From contig JBOHRW010000069.1 of NCBI GenBank assembly GCA_050732935.1, positions 1-44,558 of the forward strand: DNA of 44,558 nt, read 5' to 3'. Below the pieces are notes generated by a model. It was not told the DNA's origin. It saw only the letters and a program-made list of their open reading frames with translations, and did not search any database. Positions 33,513 to 40,393 of this stretch are shown here, piece after piece. This DNA is from DASRVA01 sp050732935. GTDB taxonomy: Bacteria > Gemmatimonadota > Gemmatimonadetes > JACCXV01 > JAHWKZ01. The position numbers and the translations under genes are program-made. Numbering within the stretch: the first letter of the stretch is position 1; each line of letters begins with the position of its first letter.

Positions 33513-33752
33513 TCAGAGGATCGGTTCGTCAGGCAGCGGCTCGGGCTCGTACTCCTCGGAGGTTCGCGACCCGGTCGGTCGCCGCCGATGGCCGACCAGC
33601 TCCTCCTCGAGCTCCTCGAGTCTGCGACTCCCTTCGTCGAAAAACTCCCCGAGCCGCTCGAGAAGAAGCTGTCGTGAGGCGCGTCCCGAGCGGGGGGCGA
33701 CGAACACCCCGATCAGGAATCCTGTGGCGAGGGCCTTCAGCCTGCCGATCAT
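33513..33752 (-). CDS. YtxH-domain small membrane-associated protein
   Basis: 79 residues. The N-terminus (MIGRLKALATGFLIGVFVAP) is a single hydrophobic helix followed by RSGRASRQLLLERLGEFFDE, the arrangement of YtxH (general stress) proteins: Gly-rich helix, APRSG turn, then an amphipathic helix. The tail is acidic. A perfect Shine-Dalgarno AGGAGGTGA lies five bases before the ATG, the strongest in the window, so high translation is expected. Divergent from the lmo0937-like gene on the plus strand, both being small membrane proteins often induced under stress. Confidence 0.75.
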   Translation of the reverse strand: MIGRLKALATGFLIGVFVAPRSGRASRQLLLERLGEFFDEGSRRLEELEEELVGHRRRPTGSRTSEEYEPEPLPDEPIL

Positions 33753-33913
33753 GAATCACCTCCTGGTGGAATCGATGGTCAACGGACCGAGGGTCCAAGA
33801 TGCCGGGATGGCGCTGGCGCGTCAAACGCGCGGCTTGCGCGCTAGCAGCGGGAAGGCTATTCCTCAGAAGACCGGGTCCGTCTCACCCTCTGACCTTCAC
33901 AGGAGAGACGCGT
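33753..33913. other. Divergent promoter region ytxH-like / lmo0937-like
   Basis: 161 bases between divergent small membrane genes. For the minus strand, TTGACG with a 17-base spacer and CATCTT (about 70 to 40 bases upstream of the ytxH start) is a weak promoter candidate. The plus strand shows only TTGCGC and TATTCC at 17-base spacing. An inverted repeat GGACC-GAG-GGTCC sits in the middle. No confident regulatory site could be assigned. Confidence 0.3.
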
Positions 33914-34042
33914 ATGCTGTGGACGCTGATCGTGATCCTGCTGATCCTCTGGGTTCTGGGCGCCTTCGTGCGGCCCGTCGGGGGCTTCGTCCATCTGCTC
34001 CTGGTCATCGCCCTGATCCTGCTCATCGTCCGGCTGCTCTGA
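33914..34042 (+). CDS. lmo0937/DUF5670-type small membrane protein (42 aa)
   Basis: 42 residues: MLWTLIVILLILWVLGAFVR, a short loop (PVGGFVH) and a second helix (LLLVIALILLIVRLL). This two-helix pattern with W-L-L-G and GGFVH is typical of the lmo0937 family. The start ATG at 33914 has AGGAG eight bases upstream. It is too small for a catalytic role; a membrane-stress function is a guess. It ends 62 bases before the two-way terminator. Confidence 0.85.
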   Translation: MLWTLIVILLILWVLGAFVRPVGGFVHLLLVIALILLIVRLL

Positions 34043-34104
34043 GATCGGATCGCGGATGACCGGAGCCGGGCCGACCCACCCGACTCACCGGGCGAGCCAA
34101 AAAC

Positions 34105-34138
34105 AAGCGGGCCGCCGGCAATCCGGCAGCCCGCTTTT
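34105..34138. terminator. Strong bidirectional intrinsic terminator
   Basis: AAGCGGGC, C, GCCGG, loop CAAT, CCGGC, A, GCCCGCTT: an eight-pair outer and five-pair inner stem with a single C/A mismatch. On the plus strand TTTT follows; on the minus strand the sequence TTGTTTTTGG follows. It ends the lmo0937-like gene on one side and the secG-tRNA-Leu unit on the other. Confidence 0.88.
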
Positions 34139-34160
34139 CATATGGATGCGGACAAGTCTC

Positions 34161-34247
34161 TGGTGCCCAAGGGGAGATTCGAACTCCCACGGCCTTTCGG
34201 CCACTGCCCCCTCAAGACAGCGTGTCTACCAGTTCCACCACTTGGGC
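34161..34247 (-). tRNA. leuU: tRNA-Leu (GAG)
   Basis: 87 nucleotides including encoded CCA. The acceptor stem GCCCAAG pairs with CTTGGGC, discriminator A. The D arm carries TGGTGGAACTGGTAGACAC. The anticodon stem CTGTC/GGCAG holds loop TTGAGGG, anticodon GAG, which reads CUC and CUU. A long variable arm GGCC-GAAA-GGCC confirms a class II tRNA, and the T arm is GGGAG-TTCGAAT-CTCCC. It begins five bases after the secG stop, so it must be cut from the secG transcript. In E. coli, leuU (also GAG) follows secG, so this order is conserved. Confidence 0.98.
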
Positions 34248-34252
34248 ACGCC

Positions 34253-34705
34253 TCAGCGTGGCTCTTCCGAAGGCTGCGCCTGACCGGGGGGAGTGGCTCC
34301 CGACGAACCCTCGGACGCACCTTCCGAGCCAGGGGCTGCGGTTCCGGCAGGTGGCGCCTGGTCGCCCTCTCCACCCAGGAGATCCTGCAGATCCCCCGGC
34401 GCCTGGCCGGACGTCGGGGCCGCCTGCTCCTGCTGGAGCTGCGTCTCGATGAGGCTCGTCGGACGATTGCCGCGAACCGTCAGCAGCGAGATCGCGAAGG
34501 AGATCACCAGGAAGGCCCCCCCCAGCCAGCGCGTCGAGTTGTGCAGGAACGTGGCCGTCTGGCGACTTCCCATCATCTCCATGCCGGTCCCCGCTCCGCC
34601 GAAGCCGGCGGCGAGGCCCCCGCCCTTGCCTGACTGGAGGAGCACGACCAGGACGAGCGCGAGGCAGTCGAGGATGAGAAGCAGGATGAGGGTCGAGAAA
34701 AGCAT
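34253..34705 (-). CDS. secG: Preprotein translocase subunit SecG
   Basis: Small subunit of SecYEG. 150 residues: first membrane helix LFSTLILLLILDCLALVLVV, the conserved LLQSGKGGGLAAGFGGAG loop, second helix WLGGAFLVISFAISLL. Then a Gln/Pro/Gly/Ser-rich tail of about 70 residues, longer than in E. coli (110 total). No Shine-Dalgarno site precedes ATG at 34705, and the promoter at 34714-34741 places the transcription start within about two bases of it, so a leaderless mRNA is predicted. Confidence 0.95.
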   Translation of the reverse strand: MLFSTLILLLILDCLALVLVVLLQSGKGGGLAAGFGGAGTGMEMMGSRQTATFLHNSTRWLGGAFLVISFAISLLTVRGNRPTSLIETQLQQEQAAPTSGQAPGDLQDLLGGEGDQAPPAGTAAPGSEGASEGSSGATPPGQAQPSEEPR

Positions 34706-34713
34706 AGCTTGTT

Positions 34714-34741
34714 AATTTACCGTGGCTTGCGAGACCGTCAA
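34714..34741 (-). promoter_or_regulatory. Promoter of secG-tRNA-Leu
   Basis: Minus strand TTGACG (34741-34736), 16-base spacer, TAAATT (34719-34714). The minus-35 box matches five of six and the minus-10 box four of six. It overlaps the tpiA stop codon, so secG and the tRNA can be made independently of gapA-pgk-tpiA. Confidence 0.65.
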
Positions 34742-35526
34742 GCTTCCCGCGTGGCGCGCCCGGCGCCGGCCGCGGCGATGACGGCGAACTCGTCCGGAGA
34801 CAGGCTCGCCCCGCCGACCAGCGCCCCGTCCACGTCCGACCGGCCGAGGAGCTCCCCCGCGCTCCCGCCCTTCACGCTGCCCCCGTACAGGATCGGCACC
34901 CGCTCGGCCGGCCCCGCCCCGACCAGCGTGATCAGGGCCTCACGGATCGCCTCGTGCATCTCCTGGGCATCGCCGGCGGAGGCGGTCCGGCCCGTCCCGA
35001 TCGCCCATACCGGCTCGTAGGCGATCAGCAGCCGCCCAGCCGCGTCGTGAATCTCCGGGAGCCGGTCCAGTCCCCGGGTGAGCTGACGGATCACCACCGC
35101 CCGCTGCCGGCCCGCCTCCCGCTCTTCGAGCGTCTCACCCACGCAGAGCATCGCCTCGAGCCCGCCGCTCAGGACGGCCTCGACCTTCTTCGCGCACGTC
35201 TCGTCCGTCTCGCCGAACATCTGCCGTCGCTCCGAGTGACCGACCAGGACCAGCCGCGCCCCCGCCGCGGCGATCATGGGGACCGAGATCTCCCCCGTGT
35301 AGGCTCCTTCCTCTTCCCAGTGACAATTCTGGGCGCCCGCGTGCGCGATTCCATCGGCGGCGCGGGCCACTGCCGCGAGGATCGGCGCCGGCGGGAAAAA
35401 GACGATACGGACTACTCCGTTCCGTGGAGCCGCCTGCCGAAAGGAAGAGAAGTACGGCTCCACCTCGCGCCCGGTCTTGTGCATCTTCCAGTTCGCGGCG
35501 ATGACCATGGGTCGATTCGGGGTCAT
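34738..35526 (-). CDS. tpiA: Triosephosphate isomerase
   Basis: Glycolytic interconversion of dihydroxyacetone phosphate and glyceraldehyde 3-phosphate; 262 residues. Substrate lysine in AANWKMHK, catalytic His in VLVGHSERRQMFGETDE, catalytic Glu in LIAYEPVWAIGTGRTAS, and the phosphate loop ILYGGSVKGGSA. ATG at 35526 overlaps the pgk stop (ATGA). This closes the gapA-pgk-tpiA run. Confidence 0.97.
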   Translation of the reverse strand: MTPNRPMVIAANWKMHKTGREVEPYFSSFRQAAPRNGVVRIVFFPPAPILAAVARAADGIAHAGAQNCHWEEEGAYTGEISVPMIAAAGARLVLVGHSERRQMFGETDETCAKKVEAVLSGGLEAMLCVGETLEEREAGRQRAVVIRQLTRGLDRLPEIHDAAGRLLIAYEPVWAIGTGRTASAGDAQEMHEAIREALITLVGAGPAERVPILYGGSVKGGSAGELLGRSDVDGALVGGASLSPDEFAVIAAAGAGRATREA

Positions 35527-36764
35527 TTCCGACCCCGCGGGGGGTCGAGCGCCGTGACCCCCGGCAGCAGGGCGCCGCTCACCAGCTCGAGGGCGGCGCC
35601 CCCACCGGTGGACACGTGGCTGACCGCGTCCATCAGACCGGCCTCCTCGAGGGCCGCCACCGAGTCCCCGCCACCCACCACCGTGTAAACCCCTCGTTTC
35701 GTGGCACCGGCCAGGATGTCCGCGACCGCCCGGGTCGCCGCATCGAAGGGAGGGGTCTCGAAGACGCCCAGAGGACCGTTCCAGAACACCGTCCGCGCCC
35801 CGCCGACCCCCTTCCCGATCCCGGCCACGGTCCGCGGCCCGACGTCGAGGATCTTCCACCCCGCCTCGATCTCCTCGACCGCCACGGTCCGGTGCTCGGC
35901 GCCCCGAGCGATCTCGCGGGCGACCACCGCGTCGACGGGGAGCACGATGCGGTCGCCGAAGCTTCCCATGAGCTCCGCGGCGGCCTCGGTCAGCTCCTTC
36001 TCGACGAGGGAGTCGCCCACCGCGATGCCTCGAGCCAGCAGGAAGGTGTTGGCGATCCCCCCGCCCAGGAAGACTCGCTCGGCGCGCTCCACCACCCCGC
36101 GCACCGTCTCCAGCTTTCCCGCGATCTTCGCCCCGCCCATGATCGCGACGAAGGGCGGCTCCGGCTGGAGCACGCGATCGAAGGCGGCCAGCTCCCGCTC
36201 CACCAGCAGCCCGGCCACGCAGGGGTCGAGATGCTCGGTGACGCCCACCGTCGAAGCGTGGGCGCGATGGCACGTGCCAAAGGCGTCCTGGACGAAGAGA
36301 TCCCCGAATGCCGCCAACCGGCGCGCGAACTCCGGGTCGTTGGACGTCTCGCCCGGGTGGAAGCGCAGATTCTGCAGCAGGAAGACCTCTCCGCCCTGGG
36401 CATTCTTGACGAGCTTGAGGGAGCGCTCGTCGAAGGGCTCGGCCAGGAACACGACCGGCCGATCGAGAAGCTCGCCGAGCAGACGGGCGACCGGCTGCAG
36501 GGACAGGGCGGGATCGGGTTCACCCTTCGGTCGTCCGAGATGACTCGCCAGCACGATCACCGCGCCGCGGGCCATCAGCGCGCGCACGGTGGGAATGGCG
36601 GCGCGCACGCGGGCATCTGACGTGATCCTCCGTTCGCCGTCGACGTCCTCCATGGGAACGTTGAAATCCACACGAACCAGGGCCGGGCGGCTGTTGGATT
36701 CCTCGTCGGTGAGCGAGCCGAGCGTACGTCTACCGAGGCCCGTGGAGCCGTTCTCCGGGGTCAC
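35523..36764 (-). CDS. pgk: Phosphoglycerate kinase
   Basis: 413 residues. VRVDFNVPM, LASHLGRPKG and LLQNLRFHPGE are the N-domain substrate sites; VAIMGGAKIAGK, FLGGGIANTFLLA, VFWNGPLGVFE and TVVGGGDSVAAL form the nucleotide domain. The N-terminal 15 residues extend beyond E. coli Pgk. GTG at 36764 overlaps the gapA stop (GTGA), ensuring coupled synthesis. AKIAGK replaces the usual AKVSDK, a minor change. Confidence 0.97.
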   Translation of the reverse strand: MTPENGSTGLGRRTLGSLTDEESNSRPALVRVDFNVPMEDVDGERRITSDARVRAAIPTVRALMARGAVIVLASHLGRPKGEPDPALSLQPVARLLGELLDRPVVFLAEPFDERSLKLVKNAQGGEVFLLQNLRFHPGETSNDPEFARRLAAFGDLFVQDAFGTCHRAHASTVGVTEHLDPCVAGLLVERELAAFDRVLQPEPPFVAIMGGAKIAGKLETVRGVVERAERVFLGGGIANTFLLARGIAVGDSLVEKELTEAAAELMGSFGDRIVLPVDAVVAREIARGAEHRTVAVEEIEAGWKILDVGPRTVAGIGKGVGGARTVFWNGPLGVFETPPFDAATRAVADILAGATKRGVYTVVGGGDSVAALEEAGLMDAVSHVSTGGGAALELVSGALLPGVTALDPPRGRK

Positions 36765-37765
36765 GGCTGCAGGAAGCGACCCAGGTATTCTGCCAGGTCG
36801 ATGAGGCGGGTGGCGTACCCCATTTCGTTGTCATACCAGGCGAACACCTTCACCAGCGTGCCGTCCACCACCATCGTAGAGAGCGCGTCCACCGTGGCCG
36901 ACTGCGTCGTCGAGACGTAGTCGATCGAAACGAGGGGCTCGTCGCTGACCGCCAGGATCCCCTTCAGGCGATCCCGGCTCGCCTCGCGGAACGCTTCGTT
37001 CACGGCGTCGACATCGGTCGCCTTCTCGACCTCGATCGTCAGGTCCACCAGCGAGGCGTCCGGGGTCGGAACCCGGATGGCGGTTCCGTCGATCCTGCCC
37101 TCGAGCTCGGGCATCACCATGGCGGCCGCCCGCGCGGCGCCCGTCGTCGTTGGGATCATCGAAAGCGCTGCCGCCCTTGCCCGGCGGAGGTCTTTGTCGG
37201 GCCCGTCGAGCAGATGCTGGCTGGCGGTGTAGGCATGGGTCGTCGTCATGATGCCGTGCACCCACCCGAAGCTATCGTAGATCACTTTCGCCACGGGCGT
37301 CACGCAGTTGGTCGTGCAGGAGGCGTTGGAGATCACGTCGTGGTCGCTTTCGATACGGTCCTCGTTGACCCCCAGCACGACCGTGATGTCCGAGTTCTTG
37401 CCGGGGGCCGAGATGATCACCTTGCGCGCGCCCGCTGAGAGATGCTGCGCCGCCTGGTCGCGCTCGCGGAAGAAGCCGCTGGACTCGATCACCACGTCGA
37501 CATCCAGGTCCTTCCAGGGCAGCTTCGATGGATCCTTCTCCGACAGCACCTGGAAGGTGTCCTCACCGACGCGTATCGATCCATCCTCGGCGCGCACCTC
37601 GGCCTGCAGTCGCCCGTGCACGGAGTCGTACCGTAGCAGATGGGCCAGGGTCGCCGCATCGGTCAGGTCGTTGACGGCGACCAGGTCCATGTCTCCCCCA
37701 CGTCGCATGAGCGAGCGGTAGGCGATGCGGCCGATGCGGCCGAACCCGTTGATGGCGATTCGCAT
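36761..37765 (-). CDS. gapA: Glyceraldehyde-3-phosphate dehydrogenase
   Basis: 334 residues, NAD-dependent: the Rossmann start AINGFGRIGRIAYRSL and VAVNDLTDAATLAHLL with the Asp that selects NAD. The catalytic Cys lies in SNASCTTNCVTPVAKV and His in MTTTHAYTASQ. The C-terminal WYDNEMGYATRLIDLAEYLG is typical. GGGAGGT four bases before ATG 37765 gives strong initiation; no clear promoter was found in the 59-base gap to comF. Confidence 0.97.
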   Translation of the reverse strand: MRIAINGFGRIGRIAYRSLMRRGGDMDLVAVNDLTDAATLAHLLRYDSVHGRLQAEVRAEDGSIRVGEDTFQVLSEKDPSKLPWKDLDVDVVIESSGFFRERDQAAQHLSAGARKVIISAPGKNSDITVVLGVNEDRIESDHDVISNASCTTNCVTPVAKVIYDSFGWVHGIMTTTHAYTASQHLLDGPDKDLRRARAAALSMIPTTTGAARAAAMVMPELEGRIDGTAIRVPTPDASLVDLTIEVEKATDVDAVNEAFREASRDRLKGILAVSDEPLVSIDYVSTTQSATVDALSTMVVDGTLVKVFAWYDNEMGYATRLIDLAEYLGRFLQP

Positions 37766-37824
37766 CCGGACCTCCCGTAGGATGAGCGCGCTGCGTGGAG
37801 CTTGCGATCGTGGGCGGCGGGAAG

Positions 37825-38514
37825 TTATCCGGGGGCGTCCTCCGGCGCGAGGGCGAAGGCGAGTCCGACGACCCTCTCAGCGCCTTCCGAGAGGAGCGCC
37901 TGCGCCGCCTCGACCATCGTCGCCCCGCTGGTGGTCACGTCGTCCACCAGCCCGACCGCCCGGGCCGGCGTCCAGCGGCAGACGAACGCTCCCGAGACAT
38001 TGGCCGCGCGGGCGGGACGACCGAGACCGACCTGCGAGCGGGTGGCGCGAGACCTGTCGAGAGCGTCGATGAGGGGAAGGCCGCTGGCTGCGGCGAGCAC
38101 CTCGGCGATCGCGCGCGCCTGATTGTACCCGCGCGCCCGCAGGCGAACCGAGTGGAGCGGGACGGGAACCAGCCAGTCGAGAGCGTCCAGCCCGATCGAG
38201 TCGGTCATGTGACGGGCGCAGATCTCCGCCAGGTGCAGCCAGCCCTGGTACTTGAGGTGGCGCACAATCGATTCGGCGACCCCGCCGTAGCGAACCGAGG
38301 CGCGGCACGCGAGCCCATCCGGCCAGTCCCGGCATCGGGCACATCGGTCCGGGGCCCCCGGGCGGGGAAGACCGCAGCGCTGGCAGCGCGTCTTCGGCAG
38401 CCGTTCGATCGCGACCAGACACCGATAGCAGCAACCGGGCCGAGCCGCGGTCAGCGGCTCGGCGCAGTGCAGGCAGAGAGGCGGAAAGAGTAGGTCGCCG
38501 AGGCTGAAGACGAT
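37825..38514 (-). CDS. comF: ComF-family amidophosphoribosyltransferase-like protein
   Basis: About 230 residues. The N-terminus has four Cys pairs (CLHC, CCYRC, CQRC, CARC), the zinc region of ComF. The C-terminal PRTase domain has VPVPLHSVRLRARGYNQA and the PRPP motif VGLVDDVTTSGATMVEA. ComF helps DNA uptake in Bacillus; elsewhere its role is unclear. The frame is open from about 38610, but no ATG, GTG or TTG lies in it before the conserved FSLGDLLFPPLCLHC. ATC at 38514 is used here as a provisional edge. See the separate finding. The gene may use a rare start or have lost its proper one. Confidence 0.78.
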   Translation of the reverse strand: MVFSLGDLLFPPLCLHCAEPLTAARPGCCYRCLVAIERLPKTRCQRCGLPRPGAPDRCARCRDWPDGLACRASVRYGGVAESIVRHLKYQGWLHLAEICARHMTDSIGLDALDWLVPVPLHSVRLRARGYNQARAIAEVLAAASGLPLIDALDRSRATRSQVGLGRPARAANVSGAFVCRWTPARAVGLVDDVTTSGATMVEAAQALLSEGAERVVGLAFALAPEDAPG

Positions 38515-38641
38515 GGACGTAACGTCGTTCGAGGGAGGAAGTGGCCGGCGGTCGAGAGCGAGGGCGTCGGGGCGGCCGAGCCGGCGGCCGCGACCCGGAG
38601 AGCGGGGTCGTCAGGCGGTCGAGATCAAGGCGCGCGACCCG

Positions 38642-39124
38642 CTAGCTGCCGGAGAGGTCCAGCAGCGGAAACTGTTCCGACAGACTCGCCAGATACCGGT
38701 CCCTCTCGTGGCTGGTCAGGATCGGGACCATGCGACGCACCCATTCCCGCGCCGCGTCGATCCGGTCGGTCAGGTAGTTCGAGGCCACGAGCCCCAGATA
38801 GGCGAGCTTGATCCCTTCGTCCAGCTCGAGCGAGCGCTCGAAGGCGTCGATGGCCGCGCCGTAATCCCCGAGGTGGAAGTAAGAGCCACCGAGCAGGGCG
38901 AACGCGTTGGCGTTTCTCTCGTCCAGATCGACGACGCGCTTGAAGATCGGGATCGCCTCGCTGTAACGGCCCTCGGAATAGAGCTCTCCGGCCAGCGTGT
39001 AGAGGGAATCGGCTTCGTCGGTCGCGACTCCGGGAGTTCCCGGTGCGAGGGCGCGCGCCTGGGCGGCGGGGGCGGTGATCGAGAGGGCGAGAAGGAGTCC
39101 GAACAGAATCGTACGCTCGTGCAT
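38642..39124 (-). CDS. Secreted TPR-repeat protein
   Basis: 160 residues: signal peptide MHERTILFGLLLALSITAPA ending at about AQARA, then three TPR units (LYTLAGELYSEGRYSEAIPI, AFALLGGSYFHLGDYGAAID, AYLGLVASNYLTDRIDAARE). The start at 39124 is preferred to the ATG nine bases upstream because GGAGG then sits nine bases away. No known partner; its place after the ywlE-like gene does not reveal one. A periplasmic scaffold is likely. Confidence 0.75.
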   Translation of the reverse strand: MHERTILFGLLLALSITAPAAQARALAPGTPGVATDEADSLYTLAGELYSEGRYSEAIPIFKRVVDLDERNANAFALLGGSYFHLGDYGAAIDAFERSLELDEGIKLAYLGLVASNYLTDRIDAAREWVRRMVPILTSHERDRYLASLSEQFPLLDLSGS

Positions 39125-39210
39125 CCGCTCCATCCTCCGGGGGTTTCGAAATGTTCCGGGGGGCCTGCTGAAAAACGGCCCTGCAACGTAATGAACACCC
39201 TGCCTTCGGG

Positions 39211-39687
39211 TCAACCTCCCCGAACACCGCGGGCCAGCTCGGCGACGAACCCCTTGAACGAGCTCTCGATCGCCGCGAACGAACTCTCGTAGACCTCCCG
39301 CTCCTGCCCGATGGGATCGACCACTCCTTCCGAGCTCGAATCGGGGTCGAAATCCGTCACCAGGCGCACATCGGCCGCGTCGTCGATCGCGCGGGCTCGA
39401 TCCACGTGCCCGCGGGACATGCACAGCACCGTGTCGGCCCAGCTCAGCACCTCGCGCGACAGCGGCTGCGAGCGGTGGGACGACAGCTCGAGCCCCGCCT
39501 CCCGGGCCACCGCGCTGGCCAGCGGATGAGCTGGCCAGCCCCTGGCGGCATGCGTTCCCGCGGAGCGGACCTCGGCCTCGATCCCCGCCTCCTCCAGCAT
39601 GCGTCGCAGGAGCGCCTCCCCCATCGGGGAGCGGCACGTGTTGCCGGTGCAGACCACGAGCAGCCGGTACGGGCGGGGAGCCGACAT
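39211..39687 (-). CDS. YwlE-type protein-arginine-phosphate phosphatase
   Basis: 158 residues of the low-molecular-weight phosphatase fold. The P-loop reads VVCTGNTCRSPMGEALLRRML, shown here as CTGNTCRS: Cys13, then Thr17, Arg19, Ser20. Thr at that point (Thr11 in Bacillus YwlE) selects phosphoarginine; tyrosine phosphatases have Ile or Leu. The general-acid motif is VDPIGQ, where YwlE has DPFG. The start at 39687 fits the family length; ATG at 39714 and TTG at 39723 are possible. It lies next to the TsaC-like gene as in Bacillus (ywlC region). With mcsB in the same window it is probably the eraser of the arginine mark. Confidence 0.82.
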   Translation of the reverse strand: MSAPRPYRLLVVCTGNTCRSPMGEALLRRMLEEAGIEAEVRSAGTHAARGWPAHPLASAVAREAGLELSSHRSQPLSREVLSWADTVLCMSRGHVDRARAIDDAADVRLVTDFDPDSSSEGVVDPIGQEREVYESSFAAIESSFKGFVAELARGVRGG

Positions 39688-39727
39688 GCCCCCCAAACTC
39701 GCAGCAAGAGCCATGCCCAGCAATGCC

Positions 39728-40393
39728 CTACGAAAAGTCCGGCACGGCTTCCCGGAGCCGCTCCACGCTCAACGCCCCGGCGCGCAGCAGGCGAGGCACA
39801 TCTCCGCTCACGTCCACGATCGTGGATGGCGCCTCGGTCGCCGGCGCCTCTCGCGCCGCTGCGGTGGGATCCGCTTCGAGTGCCAGGTCGATGGTGTCGG
39901 CCCCGGGAACGTCGGCCAGCCGACGGACGGCCTCCTCGACCCGCACGGCCGGATCCTCACCGCGCGGGTTGGCGCTGGTCGAGAAGACCGCCCCTCCCCA
40001 CGCTTTCACGAGCCGTCGCGAGACGGGATCGGCCGCCGCCCGGAGGGCCAGCCTGCCCTTTTCGGCGACGTTGGGAAGAACGGCTGCCGCGACCGGGACG
40101 ACGATCGTGAGCGGCCCCGGCCAGAACCTCACGGTGAGTCGCTCGGCGGCCAGGGACCAGCTCCTTGCCAGCCCCCGGGCGGTCACGACGTCGGCTACCA
40201 GACACAGGAACGGGCGAGGCGATGCGTAACCCTTGATCCGGCGGGCCCGCTCGACCGCAACGAGGCTCTCCGGATCGCCGCTCAGGCTGACAACGGTCTC
40301 CGTGGGGTGCAGCACGAGGCGACCCCCCGCCAGGGCCTTGACGGCCCTGTCGATCCCCCGCCGGTCTGCCGGGACGATCGGGATGTCAGACAC
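39728..40393 (-). CDS. TsaC/YrdC-domain threonylcarbamoyl-AMP synthase-like protein
   Basis: 221 residues of the Sua5/YrdC/YwlC fold, which makes threonylcarbamoyl-AMP for the t6A modification of tRNA. LVLHPTETVVSLSGDPESL matches the usual YPTDTVYGLG site but with VSLSGD. RIKGYASPRPFLCLV has Lys but Tyr where the KGR arginine lies. VRFWPGPLTIVVP and VFSTSANPRGEDP are typical. GTG at 40393 overlaps the purB stop by eight bases. Either a divergent TsaC or a related regulator; another YrdC gene elsewhere would favour the latter. Confidence 0.78.
   Translation of the reverse strand: MSDIPIVPADRRGIDRAVKALAGGRLVLHPTETVVSLSGDPESLVAVERARRIKGYASPRPFLCLVADVVTARGLARSWSLAAERLTVRFWPGPLTIVVPVAAAVLPNVAEKGRLALRAAADPVSRRLVKAWGGAVFSTSANPRGEDPAVRVEEAVRRLADVPGADTIDLALEADPTAAAREAPATEAPSTIVDVSGDVPRLLRAGALSVERLREAVPDFS

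Noticed and set aside
33775..33790. Inverted repeat GGACC-GAG-GGTCC in the ytxH/lmo0937 gap as an operator
   Set aside because: Five-base arms are expected by chance in sequence this GC-rich and no matching site was found elsewhere in the window.
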